Of a stretch of DNA of 35,284 nt, positions 6,113 through 13,530 are shown in pieces. The notes beneath the pieces were generated by a model. The model ran no database searches. It was not told the DNA's origin and was given only the letters and a program-made list of their open reading frames with translations. Location: assembly GCA_900766125.1 (NCBI GenBank), contig CAAFUD010000036.1, forward strand, positions 1 through 35,284, in the 5' to 3' direction. The translations under genes and the position numbers were made by a program. Position 1 is the first letter of the stretch. Each line of letters opens with the position of its first letter. The stretch is from an uncultured Veillonella sp. GTDB taxonomy: Bacteria; Bacillota; Negativicutes; Veillonellales; Veillonellaceae.

Positions 6113-6658
6113 TTATTTTTTATACTTATTCATTAAAAATTCAATATAATCATTAAGCTGTTCTTGAGCTTCTTCAGGTAAATCCTCATGTGGATTTGCT
6201 TTGTGTGCGGCTACAGTGTCTATATGATTTCTAACAAGTGTTGTACCTAAAAGATAATCTGTTGTAACATCAAAATAATGAGCAAGCTTTATAATATCAT
6301 CACTTTTAGGTGAAATTATATTATTTTCATATTTAGATAATAAATCAGTACTTATTTCTAATTTTTTGCCTAATATATTTAATGTGACACCTTTTTCCTT
6401 TATTAATTCTCTTAATCTTTTTGAGAAAATAGGATTTAAAGATTTTACTACTTGATTGGGATTTTTTATGTCTGTTTTACCAAGTAAGTAATCCGTTGAT
6501 ACATCAAAATAATTTGAACAGTCTTCAATAAAAGATTGTTTTGGCTCTCTTAACCCATTTTCAATCCTAGATAGAGTGGATTTATTTACATTTAAATCCA
6601 TACTTAATCTATCTAAAGATATTCCTTTTTCTTCTCTCAGTTCTTTTAATCTAAACAT
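6113..6658 (-). CDS. Phage repressor with two tandem XRE-type HTH domains
   Basis: A 181-residue protein. HTH 1 (residues 1-60) starts FRLKELREEKGISLDRLSMD and ends STDYLLGKT. HTH 2 (about 77-137) repeats the layout with KRLRELIKEKGVTLNILGKK and ends TTDYLLGTT. A helical tail (QEQLNDYIEFLMNKYKK) follows. Most CI-like repressors have one HTH plus a dimerisation or S24 domain; two full HTH domains in one chain are unusual. It is divergent from the Cro-like gene at 6839 across an operator-rich region, so it is the likely lysogeny repressor. No autocleavage (S24) domain is present, which fits ImmA-type induction. Confidence 0.88.
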   Translation of the reverse strand: MFRLKELREEKGISLDRLSMDLNVNKSTLSRIENGLREPKQSFIEDCSNYFDVSTDYLLGKTDIKNPNQVVKSLNPIFSKRLRELIKEKGVTLNILGKKLEISTDLLSKYENNIISPKSDDIIKLAHYFDVTTDYLLGTTLVRNHIDTVAAHKANPHEDLPEEAQEQLNDYIEFLMNKYKK

Positions 6659-6838
6659 ATAAAATCATCCTTTATTGTAGTTTTCATTATAGCAACTTTT
6701 ATTTACATTATAGCAACTTTTTTTGTTATTACAATTAAAATTGCCAAAAAAGCAACAAAAATATTGACTTTTAACATTTTTGTTGCTATTATATAAACAA
6801 GAACTTGCTTATATAGCAAAAAGTTAGAGGGTGAAAAA
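6659..6838. promoter_or_regulatory. Lysogeny switch: divergent promoters and AGCAAC operators
   Basis: Two exact 16-bp copies of CATTATAGCAACTTTT (6685-6700 and 6706-6721) are 21 bp apart. They carry leftward -10 boxes (TATAAT on the minus strand). A 12-bp perfect inverted repeat, AGCAACAAAAAT (6751-6762) with ATTTTTGTTGCT (6776-6787), encloses the rightward -35 TTGACT (6764-6769), with -10 TATTAT (6787-6792) at 17 bp. A further pair, TTGCT (6805-6809) and AGCAA (6815-6819), straddles the region just after the expected rightward start point. These are plausible repressor and Cro operators. Confidence 0.75.
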
Positions 6839-7054
6839 ATGTATGTCAATAGATTGAAAGGGTTAATGAAAGAAAACCAACATACGCAAAAATTTGTTGC
6901 AGATTTGTTAGGTCTTAGTTTATTTGGTTTTAGGCTTAAACTTAATGGTAAAAATGAGTTCAAAGCAAATGAAATAAAAAAGTTGTCTGAATTATATGGA
7001 GTATCAACAGACTATTTTTTTTCAGAATTAGTTGCTAAAATGGCAATAAAATGA
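6839..7054 (+). CDS. Cro-like small HTH regulator
   Basis: A 71-residue XRE-type protein (YVNRLKGLMKENQHTQKFVA ... FKANEIKKLSELYGVSTDYFF). It is the first rightward gene past the lysogeny switch, with GAGGGTG 6 nt before ATG. Its position and size fit a Cro-type repressor of the lysogeny promoter. It sits 30 bp before the Rha-family gene, so it probably heads the early operon. Confidence 0.85.
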   Translation: MYVNRLKGLMKENQHTQKFVADLLGLSLFGFRLKLNGKNEFKANEIKKLSELYGVSTDYFFSELVAKMAIK

Positions 7055-7084
7055 TGGACATTTTATAGAGAGGAGTTTGTAAAT

Positions 7085-7858
7085 ATGAAAGATTTAAAAA
7101 TAGTAAAAGTTAATAATAAACTAACAACTGATAGTAGGGATATAGCTCTAATGGTTGAAAAAGAACACAAGATTTTACTAAGGGATATAAGAAATTATAT
7201 AAACCAAATGGAAGAAGCAAATAAAAACATGAGTACAGATTTGTACCCATCTGATTATTTTATTGAAAATACTTATTTAGATGATTATAAAAGAAAGAAA
7301 CCATGTTACGCAATAACAAAGATAGGTTGTGACTTTATAGCAAATAAAATGACAGGCATAAAAGGTACAGCATTTACAGGAATATATACAAAAAAATTTG
7401 ATGAAATGGAAAAAGCTTTAAAAAATGAACAAACTAAATTACCAACTACATATAAAGAAGCATTACAACAGTTATTAATAGAAGTTGAGGAAAAAGAACA
7501 ACTACAACTAGAAAATCAAACAATGAAACCTAAGGCAGATTACTTTGATGCTTTAGTAGAAAGAAATTTACTAACTAATATAAGAGATACATCAAAAGAA
7601 CTTGGAGTAAAAGAAAAAGTATTTGTTTTATGGTTAATAGAGAAGAAATACTGTTACAGAGATTTAAAAGGAAAGATAAAACCTTATTCTAATAAGATGC
7701 AGTACTTTGAACTGAAAGAATTTACAACACCATACGGGCATTCAGATACTCAAACATTAATAAATCCAAAAGGTAGAGAAGCATTTAGATTGTTACTTAT
7801 AAAAGATGGATTAATTAGAGAAAAAGAACGAGAGTGTCAAATAACTTTATTAGGCTAA
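7085..7858 (+). CDS. Rha-family antirepressor with C-terminal KilAC domain
   Basis: A 257-residue protein. The N-terminal Rha domain (about 1-115) contains TTDSRDIALMVEKEHKILLR and YAITKIGCDFIANKMTGIKG. A linker follows (TYKEALQQLLIEVEEKEQLQ), then the KilAC/ANT domain from about 150 (PKADYFDALVERN ... YGHSDTQTLINPKGREAFRL). Such proteins counteract phage repressors or act as early regulators. The ribosome site GAGAGGAG is well placed. Its KilAC domain is shared with the next gene. Confidence 0.9.
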   Translation: MKDLKIVKVNNKLTTDSRDIALMVEKEHKILLRDIRNYINQMEEANKNMSTDLYPSDYFIENTYLDDYKRKKPCYAITKIGCDFIANKMTGIKGTAFTGIYTKKFDEMEKALKNEQTKLPTTYKEALQQLLIEVEEKEQLQLENQTMKPKADYFDALVERNLLTNIRDTSKELGVKEKVFVLWLIEKKYCYRDLKGKIKPYSNKMQYFELKEFTTPYGHSDTQTLINPKGREAFRLLLIKDGLIREKERECQITLLG

Positions 7859-7866
7859 AGATTGAT

Positions 7867-7893
7867 AGTACTTTGAAAACTAAAAACAGAATA
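7867..7893 (+). repeat. 27-bp direct repeat after antirepressor genes, copy 1
   Basis: AGTACTTTGAAAACTAAAAA and the following ACAGAATA recur at 8807-8833 with one mismatch. Both copies start just after or at the stop of a KilAC-encoding gene. The following 7894-7962 reads in one frame as a short peptide tail (AAMADGMKVSNELLEKS), probably a leftover gene end. Confidence 0.6.
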
Positions 7894-7977
7894 AATAGCT
7901 GCAATGGCAGATGGTATGAAAGTATCAAATGAGCTTTTAGAAAAATCAACTATAAATAATTAAGGGGGAAAGAATTT

Positions 7978-8808
7978 ATGAGTAATAACTTAATGGTATT
8001 TGAAGGAAAAGAAGTAGAAGTGTTTGAGTTTGAAGGGCAGATTTTATTTAACCCAAAACATGTTGCAGAGTGCTTAAATATAAAAAATGTAAATGAAAAT
8101 TTGAGAAATATGAATAATAAACAAGTAATTAAGTTAATTAATTCTAAAATCAGTAGTACTGACTTTAGAAAACTACACAATACAGGAGAAAATTTTCTTA
8201 CTGAAAGTGGTGTGTATAAGTTAATCTTTAAATCAAGAAAAGAAGAAGCAGAGAGATTTCAAGATTGGGTTACAGATGAAGTTCTACCAAGTATTCGTAA
8301 AACTGGCACATATAACATGGTAAATCGACAATTAAAAGATAGTTATATGATAGATAATCCTATAGAGCGTGCTAAACGTTGGATAGAGGAACAAAAGGAG
8401 AAAGAGCAGTTACAATTAGAAGGTAAAATGAAAGACCAAGTAATAAAAGAATTAAAACCGAAGGCGGATTATACAGATATGATACTTAAAAACAAAGGAC
8501 TTGTCACAATAACTCAAATAGCAAAAGACTATGGAATGAGTGGAAAAGAAATGAATAAAATACTTCATGAAAGAGGGATTCAATATAAACAAAGTGGACA
8601 ATGGCTTTTATATAAACAACATCAAGGGAAGGGATACACTCATTCAGAAACAATAGACATAACTAGAAGTAATGGAATGCCTGATGTAAAAATGACAACT
8701 AAGTGGACTCAAAAAGGTAGATTGTTTTTATATGATTTATTGAAAACAAATAACATATTACCAGATATAGAAAAAGAATATAGTTATCAAACTTCAATAT
8801 TAGGTTAG
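7978..8808 (+). CDS. Bro-N antirepressor with C-terminal KilAC domain
   Basis: A 276-residue protein. The Bro-N domain (1-110) has LMVFEGKEVEVFEFEGQILF, FNPKHVAECLNI and FLTESGVYKLIFKSRKEEAE followed by FQDWVTDEVLPSIRKTGTY. The KilAC domain (about 160-270) contains LKPKADYTDMILKNKG and GYTHSETIDITRSNG. It is a second phage antirepressor beside the Rha-KilAC gene. Bro-N binds DNA and KilAC is a common regulatory partner. A separate broken Bro-N gene lies at 20759-21293. Confidence 0.9.
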   Translation: MSNNLMVFEGKEVEVFEFEGQILFNPKHVAECLNIKNVNENLRNMNNKQVIKLINSKISSTDFRKLHNTGENFLTESGVYKLIFKSRKEEAERFQDWVTDEVLPSIRKTGTYNMVNRQLKDSYMIDNPIERAKRWIEEQKEKEQLQLEGKMKDQVIKELKPKADYTDMILKNKGLVTITQIAKDYGMSGKEMNKILHERGIQYKQSGQWLLYKQHQGKGYTHSETIDITRSNGMPDVKMTTKWTQKGRLFLYDLLKTNNILPDIEKEYSYQTSILG

Positions 8809-8833
8809 TACTTTGAAAACTAAATACAGAATA
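8807..8833 (+). repeat. 27-bp direct repeat after antirepressor genes, copy 2
   Basis: Matches 7867-7893 with one mismatch and begins inside the stop codon region of the Bro-N/KilAC gene. It probably marks recombination or duplication at the shared KilAC gene ends. A regulatory role cannot be excluded. Confidence 0.6.
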
Positions 8834-8854
8834 TTTTGGAAAGGAGAGATTGAA

Positions 8855-9064
8855 TTGGAAAATAAGAAAATAGAAGAAATAGAGAAAAGAATAACCATGC
8901 TTGAAAATCAATTGCAAGCACAGTTATTTAGTCAGATAACAGCTCAATCAAATAGTGATTTTATAGATTATATGTACCAATGTATAGTTTTGTATTTACA
9001 TGAGATGAATAAAAGTGAAAAAAGAAAAATTAGTGAAATTACTAAAGAAAGAATCAGAAAATAA
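8855..9064 (+). CDS. Small helical protein, unknown function
   Basis: TTG 8855 is preferred as start: AAGGAGAG lies 6 nt upstream and the in-frame ATG at 8813 lies inside the repeat before that site. This gives 69 residues. The N-terminus is a short coiled coil (ENKKIEEIEKRITMLENQLQ) and the tail is basic (NKSEKRKISEITKERIRK). No family recognised. Confidence 0.65.
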   Translation: MENKKIEEIEKRITMLENQLQAQLFSQITAQSNSDFIDYMYQCIVLYLHEMNKSEKRKISEITKERIRK

Positions 9065-9073
9065 GAATGATAA

Positions 9074-9448
9074 TTACAATATAAAACCTATTCTTCTAGC
9101 AGGTTTTGAAGGGTCAGTTTTCTTTACTGAAGTTATCATAAAGTTTATCTGTGATGTGTGTTGAAGAATTTCAGAATAAACTCCATTTACTATGCCGTAG
9201 TAGTGAATTAGACAAGGGTTATGATAACCTACTTCTTCAACAATCATTAATACATCTTTTCCAAAGTTAGTCAATTTTAGTGCAATTTCATGTTCATCAT
9301 CAAGTTCTTTTTCAAATTCCTCTATAGATTTAAGAATAATTTTATATTGAAATTCAGCATAGTAAAAATACTCTGTGTTAGAAGTATCAGAGACTGTCTT
9401 TCTTATACTTTCTTGTAATTCTTTAGATATATTGTTTGAAAACTGCAT
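9074..9448 (-). CDS. DUF6173-family protein
   Basis: A 124-residue protein that fits the DUF6173 pattern, with EKELDDEHEIALKLTNFGKD, EVGYHNPCLIHYYG and SQINFMITSVKK followed by DPSKPARRIGF. It is the only leftward gene in the early rightward region, convergent with the gene before it and divergent from the HTH gene after it. This placement suggests an independently expressed cargo gene. The function of the family is not known to me. Confidence 0.75.
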   Translation of the reverse strand: MQFSNNISKELQESIRKTVSDTSNTEYFYYAEFQYKIILKSIEEFEKELDDEHEIALKLTNFGKDVLMIVEEVGYHNPCLIHYYGIVNGVYSEILQHTSQINFMITSVKKTDPSKPARRIGFIL

Positions 9449-9523
9449 AATACACCATCCTTTTGAAAATTTTGGAATTTATTCCATGTTTATATTATAC
9501 CATGTAGAACTGAGGTGAATACA
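9449..9523. promoter_or_regulatory. Divergent promoter region between DUF6173 and HTH genes
   Basis: A 75-bp AT-rich gap with TTTATATTATACCATG around 9490-9503 that supplies TATTAT or TATAAT-like -10 boxes in both directions. The small HTH protein next to it could regulate both genes. Confidence 0.35.
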
Positions 9524-9721
9524 ATGTTAATAGGCGACAATATAAAGCAAATACTAAGAAAAAGAGATATAAAACCTTATAAATTGGCAAAAGAATTGGA
9601 TATAGATGTAAGTGGTTTATATAAATTACTGAGAAATAAAAGTTCTAATCCAACTATAGATACTCTAATAAAATTAGCTGATTATTTAGATATTACATTA
9701 GACGAATTGGTTGGAAGATAA
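9524..9721 (+). CDS. Small XRE-family HTH regulator
   Basis: 65 residues, a single HTH_3 domain (IGDNIKQILRKRDIKPYKLA ... NPTIDTLIKLADYLDITLDE). ATG 9524 is the likely start with TGAGGTG 6 nt upstream; GTG 9515 lies inside that ribosome site. Probably a regulator of the divergent DUF6173 gene or of the following early genes. Confidence 0.85.
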   Translation: MLIGDNIKQILRKRDIKPYKLAKELDIDVSGLYKLLRNKSSNPTIDTLIKLADYLDITLDELVGR

Positions 9722-9751
9722 ATAATTGAAAAGAGGGGAGAGCATTTTCAC

Positions 9752-10144
9752 ATGGATATTTCTGAAAGCATAACAAAACAATTTAGTGATAGCTTAAAAA
9801 GCTTAATAGAAATAGAGATAAGTAAACAAGAGACAGATAGAGTTAAGAGTCAAACTATTGAACAAAAGGTAAAGGTACTGGAGCCTAAAGATATAGTTGT
9901 TTTAATAAAAAGAGGTTATCCAAATTATCTAATAACAGTAGAAGAAGCAAGGGGAATTTTAAAGTTAGATACAGCTTTTATGCGTAGGTTAGTAAGCACA
10001 GGTTTGATAAAATCACTAGTTAGAGGTGATGGTAGAAAAATTTCAAGATATGAAGTTGATGATTTTATTGAAAGAAATCAAGGTAAAAATTTGGATGAAC
10101 TTTTAAAAGCAGTAGAGAGGGGGGATGAAATTGCTGAGTCTTGA
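9752..10144 (+). CDS. Excisionase/MerR-like DNA-binding protein
   Basis: A 130-residue protein. The N-terminal 50 residues are charged and helical. Residues about 55-115 look like an excisionase-type winged HTH: YLITVEEARGILKLDTAFMR, then LVSTGLIKSLVRGDGRKISR and YEVDDFIER. GAGGGGAG lies upstream. It could be the excisionase or an early regulator; placement far from int is compatible with either. Confidence 0.6.
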   Translation: MDISESITKQFSDSLKSLIEIEISKQETDRVKSQTIEQKVKVLEPKDIVVLIKRGYPNYLITVEEARGILKLDTAFMRRLVSTGLIKSLVRGDGRKISRYEVDDFIERNQGKNLDELLKAVERGDEIAES

Positions 10145-10274
10145 TACTAATAATAAGAATGTAGTAACTCTTAAAAAAGATGGAAAAGTTATAGCAGATA
10201 TAGTATTTAAAGATATTAAAACTGGTAAGAAAATATCGGTTGGAATATTAAATAAAAAAGTGTTGGTAAAATAA
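10131..10274 (+). CDS. Small protein, unknown function
   Basis: A 47-residue ORF from TTG 10131, with GAGAGGGGGG upstream, to TAA 10272-10274. It overlaps the previous gene by 14 bp in another frame. The sequence (LDTNNKNVVTLKKDGKVIAD ... SVGILNKKVLVK) is beta-rich and basic. The good ribosome site and coupling favour a real gene; no family recognised. Confidence 0.55.
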   Translation: MLSLDTNNKNVVTLKKDGKVIADIVFKDIKTGKKISVGILNKKVLVK

Positions 10275-10281
10275 CCAACAC
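10260..10281 (-). terminator. Hairpin over the stop of the 47-residue gene
   Basis: GTGTTGGT and ACCAACAC form an 8-bp stem around 10260-10281. The U-run (TTTTTTATT) follows only on the minus strand, where no gene is seen. It could be a block to antisense transcription or an RNA processing stem. Confidence 0.4.
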
Positions 10282-10344
10282 ACAAAAAAATAAAAAATAA
10301 AATATAACACAAGTAAAGTATAACACAAAAAGGAGAGATTTAAA

Positions 10345-10782
10345 ATGGTTGAAGTGAATGTAAATGTAAAAGTTAAAGTAGAAGCACCAGAATTTACAAA
10401 TGCACTATTAGTAGTGGCGAATGCTTTAGGAGGTCTTAATCTAGGAAAAGCAATGCAGATAGAACCTATAAATATAACAGATATGAAAGAAGAGAAGAAA
10501 GTTGAAGTTAAAAAAGCTGAAAAGATTAAAAAGGTAGAAGTAAAAGAAGACGTTAAAGAAGAAATAGCAGAAGCAAAGGAAGAAATAGAAAAGAATAATG
10601 AAAATACAACTAGTGAAGTTAAATACACAAAAGAAGAGGTAAGAACTAAGGCAGCACAAGTAAGTAAGGCAGGTAAGAAGGATAAGCTTAAGGAGTTATT
10701 TGGTGAATTTGGAGCTAGTAAGTTAAGTGAAGTAAAAGAAGAAGATTATTCAGCTTTTATGAACAAATTAGAAAGTTTATAG
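10345..10782 (+). CDS. Phage early protein with charged linker, unknown function
   Basis: 145 residues. The N-terminus is short and beta-like (VEVNVNVKVKVEAPEFTNAL) with the helix LVVANALGGLNLG. A long Lys/Glu-rich region follows (about 48-95). A conserved-looking C-terminal module starts YTKEEVRTKAAQVSKAGKKD and includes LKELFGEFGASKLSEVKEED. The module resembles the tails of small proteins found at the start of phage PolA-type replication modules. It immediately precedes the DUF2800 gene, with AAAAGGAGAG before ATG. Role unknown. Confidence 0.7.
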   Translation: MVEVNVNVKVKVEAPEFTNALLVVANALGGLNLGKAMQIEPINITDMKEEKKVEVKKAEKIKKVEVKEDVKEEIAEAKEEIEKNNENTTSEVKYTKEEVRTKAAQVSKAGKKDKLKELFGEFGASKLSEVKEEDYSAFMNKLESL

Positions 10783-10793
10783 GGGGTACATAA

Positions 10794-11960
10794 ATGCCAT
10801 TACAACATGCAAGACTTAGTGCGAGTGGAGCCCATAGATGGCTTCACTGCACTCCTAGTATAAAATTAGAAGAAAACTATCCACCATCAACTAGTATATA
10901 TGCAGAAGAAGGAACAGTTGCACATGAATTAGCAGAAGTTAAATTAATGCTAGAGTATGAAAAAATAAGTAAAAAGGCATATAATGCAAGAATTAAAAAG
11001 ATACAGAAAAGTGAGTATTATAACTCTGAAATGGAGGACTATATACAATCTTATGTTGAGAATGTAGTTGAATTAGTAAATGATAGTAAAGCTATATGTG
11101 ATGATGTAATAGTGATGTTAGAAGAAAGACTCGATTTTAGTGAGTGGGTTCCAGAAGGATTTGGAACAGGAGACGTTGTTGTAATATCTGATGGTATACT
11201 TCAAGTTATAGACCTAAAGTATGGAAAAGGTTTAGAAGTTTCAGCTATAGAGAATCCTCAACTTAGACTATATGGTTTAGGGGCATATAATCAGTTTGAA
11301 ATGCTATACGATATTGATTTAATTAAAACAACAATAATTCAACCTAGACTTGATAACATATCAAGTGAAGAAATAGAAGTTACTAAATTACTTACATGGG
11401 CAGATAATGTTAAGAAGAAGGCTCAAATGGCTTTTAATGGTGAAGGAGAGTTTGTAAGTGGCAGTCATTGTGGATTTTGTAGAGCTAAAAATGATTGCAG
11501 AAAAAGAGCTGAGGATAACCTTAAACTAGCTAGAAAATATGATTTTGCTGACACATTTGCTCTTAATAAATATGAGATAGCAGATATTTTAGGTTTTGCT
11601 AAGAATATACAAGATTGGTTAAAAGATGTTCAAAGTTATGCACTAGAACAAGCTGAAAAGCATGGTGTTAAATATCCAGGATATAAGCTTGTAGAAGGCA
11701 GAAGTAATAGAAAGTATGTAGATGAGCAAGAAGTTGCTAAGGTTTTATTAAATTCAGATTATGATGAAGAAAAAATTTATAAGCCAAGGACCTTAAAAGG
11801 AATTAGTGATATGGAGAAAGCTATAGGTAAAAAGAGTTTTGCTAAACTACTAAGTGATTTAATTATAAAACCAGTTGGAAAAGCTACTTTAGTAGTAGAA
11901 AGTGATAAAAGGTCAGAAATTAATAGTATAGATTCAGCGAAAAAAGATTTTGAAATATAA
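10794..11960 (+). CDS. DUF2800 protein, RecB/Cas4-like PD-(D/E)XK nuclease
   Basis: A 388-residue protein. The N-terminus LSASGAHRWLHCTPS is typical of DUF2800. EEGTVAHELAE follows, and the nuclease motif is GTGDVVV ... LQVIDLKYGKG with Asp, Asp and Lys in the expected order. Cys19 together with the later C-x2-C-x5-C (SHCGFCRAKNDCRKR) matches the four-Cys arrangement of Cas4/AddB iron-sulphur nucleases. It opens the replication module and is followed by a small gene and a sigma-like gene. A role as recombination exonuclease is inferred. Confidence 0.85.
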   Translation: MPLQHARLSASGAHRWLHCTPSIKLEENYPPSTSIYAEEGTVAHELAEVKLMLEYEKISKKAYNARIKKIQKSEYYNSEMEDYIQSYVENVVELVNDSKAICDDVIVMLEERLDFSEWVPEGFGTGDVVVISDGILQVIDLKYGKGLEVSAIENPQLRLYGLGAYNQFEMLYDIDLIKTTIIQPRLDNISSEEIEVTKLLTWADNVKKKAQMAFNGEGEFVSGSHCGFCRAKNDCRKRAEDNLKLARKYDFADTFALNKYEIADILGFAKNIQDWLKDVQSYALEQAEKHGVKYPGYKLVEGRSNRKYVDEQEVAKVLLNSDYDEEKIYKPRTLKGISDMEKAIGKKSFAKLLSDLIIKPVGKATLVVESDKRSEINSIDSAKKDFEI

Positions 11961-11974
11961 ATGGGGGATATTAC

Positions 11975-12310
11975 ATGCCATTAGATGCAGGTATAAAAGA
12001 TAAATTAGATGAAAGCATAAGTATAATTTTAGATTTAAAGGATAGAAAAAAGAGTATCGAAAAAGATTTAGATTATGAAAAAGATAATTTACTAGATATG
12101 TTAAAGATACTAAATATTACAGAATATAACTCAACTGAAGAAAATGCAAAAGTTATAGTGATGGATTTTAAAAGAGAAAGTTTAATAAAGGATAAAGTGA
12201 TGTCAACTTTCCTCGAAGTAAATGACAATCATCTTGATAGAGTGTATATACCAGAACATATAAAAGTTAGTCCAGTATGCTTTGTATCAGTAAGAGCAAA
12301 GGATAATTAA
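11975..12310 (+). CDS. Hypothetical phage replication-module protein
   Basis: 111 residues with no recognised domain. The first half is a charged helix, probably coiled coil (KLDESISIILDLKDRKKSIE ... LLDMLKILNITEYNS). The second half is mixed strand and helix, ending VSPVCFVSVRAKDN. The ribosome site GGGGGATATTAC precedes ATG, 15 bp after the DUF2800 gene. The tight spacing suggests cotranscription and perhaps a partner role. Confidence 0.65.
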   Translation: MPLDAGIKDKLDESISIILDLKDRKKSIEKDLDYEKDNLLDMLKILNITEYNSTEENAKVIVMDFKRESLIKDKVMSTFLEVNDNHLDRVYIPEHIKVSPVCFVSVRAKDN

Positions 12311-12362
12311 AAATATTTAATTCCTAGTAGCTATAAAAAGATTTAAAAGGGGATATAATTTT

Positions 12363-12935
12363 ATGAGTAATCAAGAAATAACTAAACTAGTTGAAAATAA
12401 TTTGAATCTTGTACATTTTAGTATAAATAGATTTTTTAAGTCTTATGTAGAGCAACATCCATACTTATATGAAGAGTTTTATCAAGAAGGATGTATTGGG
12501 TTATATAAAGCAGCATTAAATTATGATAGTAACAGAGGCAAGTTTTCTACAGTGGCTGTTTCTTACATAAGAATAGAAATGTTTAAAGCTTTGCGTTATG
12601 GCGAAAAACATTATAGAAACTCTATAGAAGGTTTAGATGTAAGTGTATTTGAAGATAGTAAAAGACCATTAAAAGATATACATGGATTTTATGAAATTCA
12701 ATTTAACTATGATGTTGATTATATAAGAAAAATTGCAAGAAAGTCATATTTAAAAGATATTGATAAAATAGTAGATTGGATTTTACAAGATAAAAAGATA
12801 TCTGATATAGGAGAGTTATTAAATGTTTCTTCAACAGTTATTTGTGGAAGAATTAAATTGTTTAGTAAGCAAGTTAGAGATTTAGATAAATTTGGAGAAA
12901 TAACTTCAAATATAAAATCAATATACCAAATATAA
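12363..12935 (+). CDS. Sigma-70-family RNA polymerase sigma factor, phage-encoded
   Basis: A 190-residue protein. Region 2 is clear at residues 8-80: LVENNLNLVHFSINRFF, FYQEGCIGLYKAALNYDSNR and GKFSTVAVSYIRIEMFKALR. A C-terminal region 4-like HTH follows at about 130-180 (WILQDKKISDIGELLNVSST). Region 3 is reduced. It would direct polymerase to specific promoters, possibly phage middle or late ones. Its place between nuclease and DUF2815 genes is unusual but fits a temporal switch. Which promoters it reads cannot be told from the window. Confidence 0.82.
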   Translation: MSNQEITKLVENNLNLVHFSINRFFKSYVEQHPYLYEEFYQEGCIGLYKAALNYDSNRGKFSTVAVSYIRIEMFKALRYGEKHYRNSIEGLDVSVFEDSKRPLKDIHGFYEIQFNYDVDYIRKIARKSYLKDIDKIVDWILQDKKISDIGELLNVSSTVICGRIKLFSKQVRDLDKFGEITSNIKSIYQI

Positions 12936-12957
12936 AAATATTAGGAGGAAGAAAATT

Positions 12958-13530
12958 ATGAGTAATTCAGTACAATCAACAAAGGTAGTAACAGGAAAGG
13001 TAAGATTAAGTTATTGCAATATCTTTAAAAGCAGAGCAATGGTAGAAGGTGCAGAGCCCAAGTATTCAGTTTGTATTTTAATACCAAAATCAGATAAGGT
13101 GACTTTAGGAAGAATAAAGAAGGCTATTGATGCAGCTAAAGAACAAGGTAAAACTTCTAAATGGGGTGGAAAATTACCAGGTAATTTAAAAACACCTCTT
13201 CGTGATGGAGATGCAGAAAGAGCTGATGAAGCAGAGGAATATGTAGGAATGTATTTTTTAAATGCAAATAGTACTCAAAAGCCAGGAATAGTTGATAAAG
13301 ACTTAAATGAAATATTAGATAATACAGAGGTATATAGTGGTTGTTATGGAAGAGTTAGTATAAACTTTTTCCCATATAATAGTGCAGGAAATAAAGGAAT
13401 AGGTTGTGGCTTACAAAATGTTCAAAAGTTAGCAGATGGAGAAGTACTTGGAGGAGCTAGAGCTAGTGCAGAAGCAGATTTCTCAGATGACTTTGAATAT
13501 GAAGATGAAGAAGAGGACTTCTTAAGTTAA
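12958..13530 (+). CDS. DUF2815 protein, probable single-stranded DNA-binding protein
   Basis: A 190-residue protein. Family features are the start TKVVTGKVRLSYCNIFKSRA, YSVCILIPKSDKVTLGRIKK, a central GKLPGNLKTPLRDGD and GCYGRVSINFFPYN. It ends in a very acidic tail (DFEYEDEEEDF), as in phage ssDNA-binding proteins of the T7 gp2.5 kind. DUF2815 genes sit immediately before family A polymerase genes, as here, where its TAA overlaps the polymerase ATG. Its role is presumably coating ssDNA and recruiting the polymerase. Confidence 0.85.
   Translation: MSNSVQSTKVVTGKVRLSYCNIFKSRAMVEGAEPKYSVCILIPKSDKVTLGRIKKAIDAAKEQGKTSKWGGKLPGNLKTPLRDGDAERADEAEEYVGMYFLNANSTQKPGIVDKDLNEILDNTEVYSGCYGRVSINFFPYNSAGNKGIGCGLQNVQKLADGEVLGGARASAEADFSDDFEYEDEEEDFLS

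Noticed and set aside
6703..6963. Leftward 86-codon frame across the lysogeny switch
   Set aside because: It covers operators and the antisense of the Cro-like gene and has no ribosome site.
12363..12935. Toxin-gene sigma factor of the TcdR type
   Set aside because: It is sigma-70-like, but nothing in the window ties it to toxin genes, and the replication-module context favours a phage regulator.
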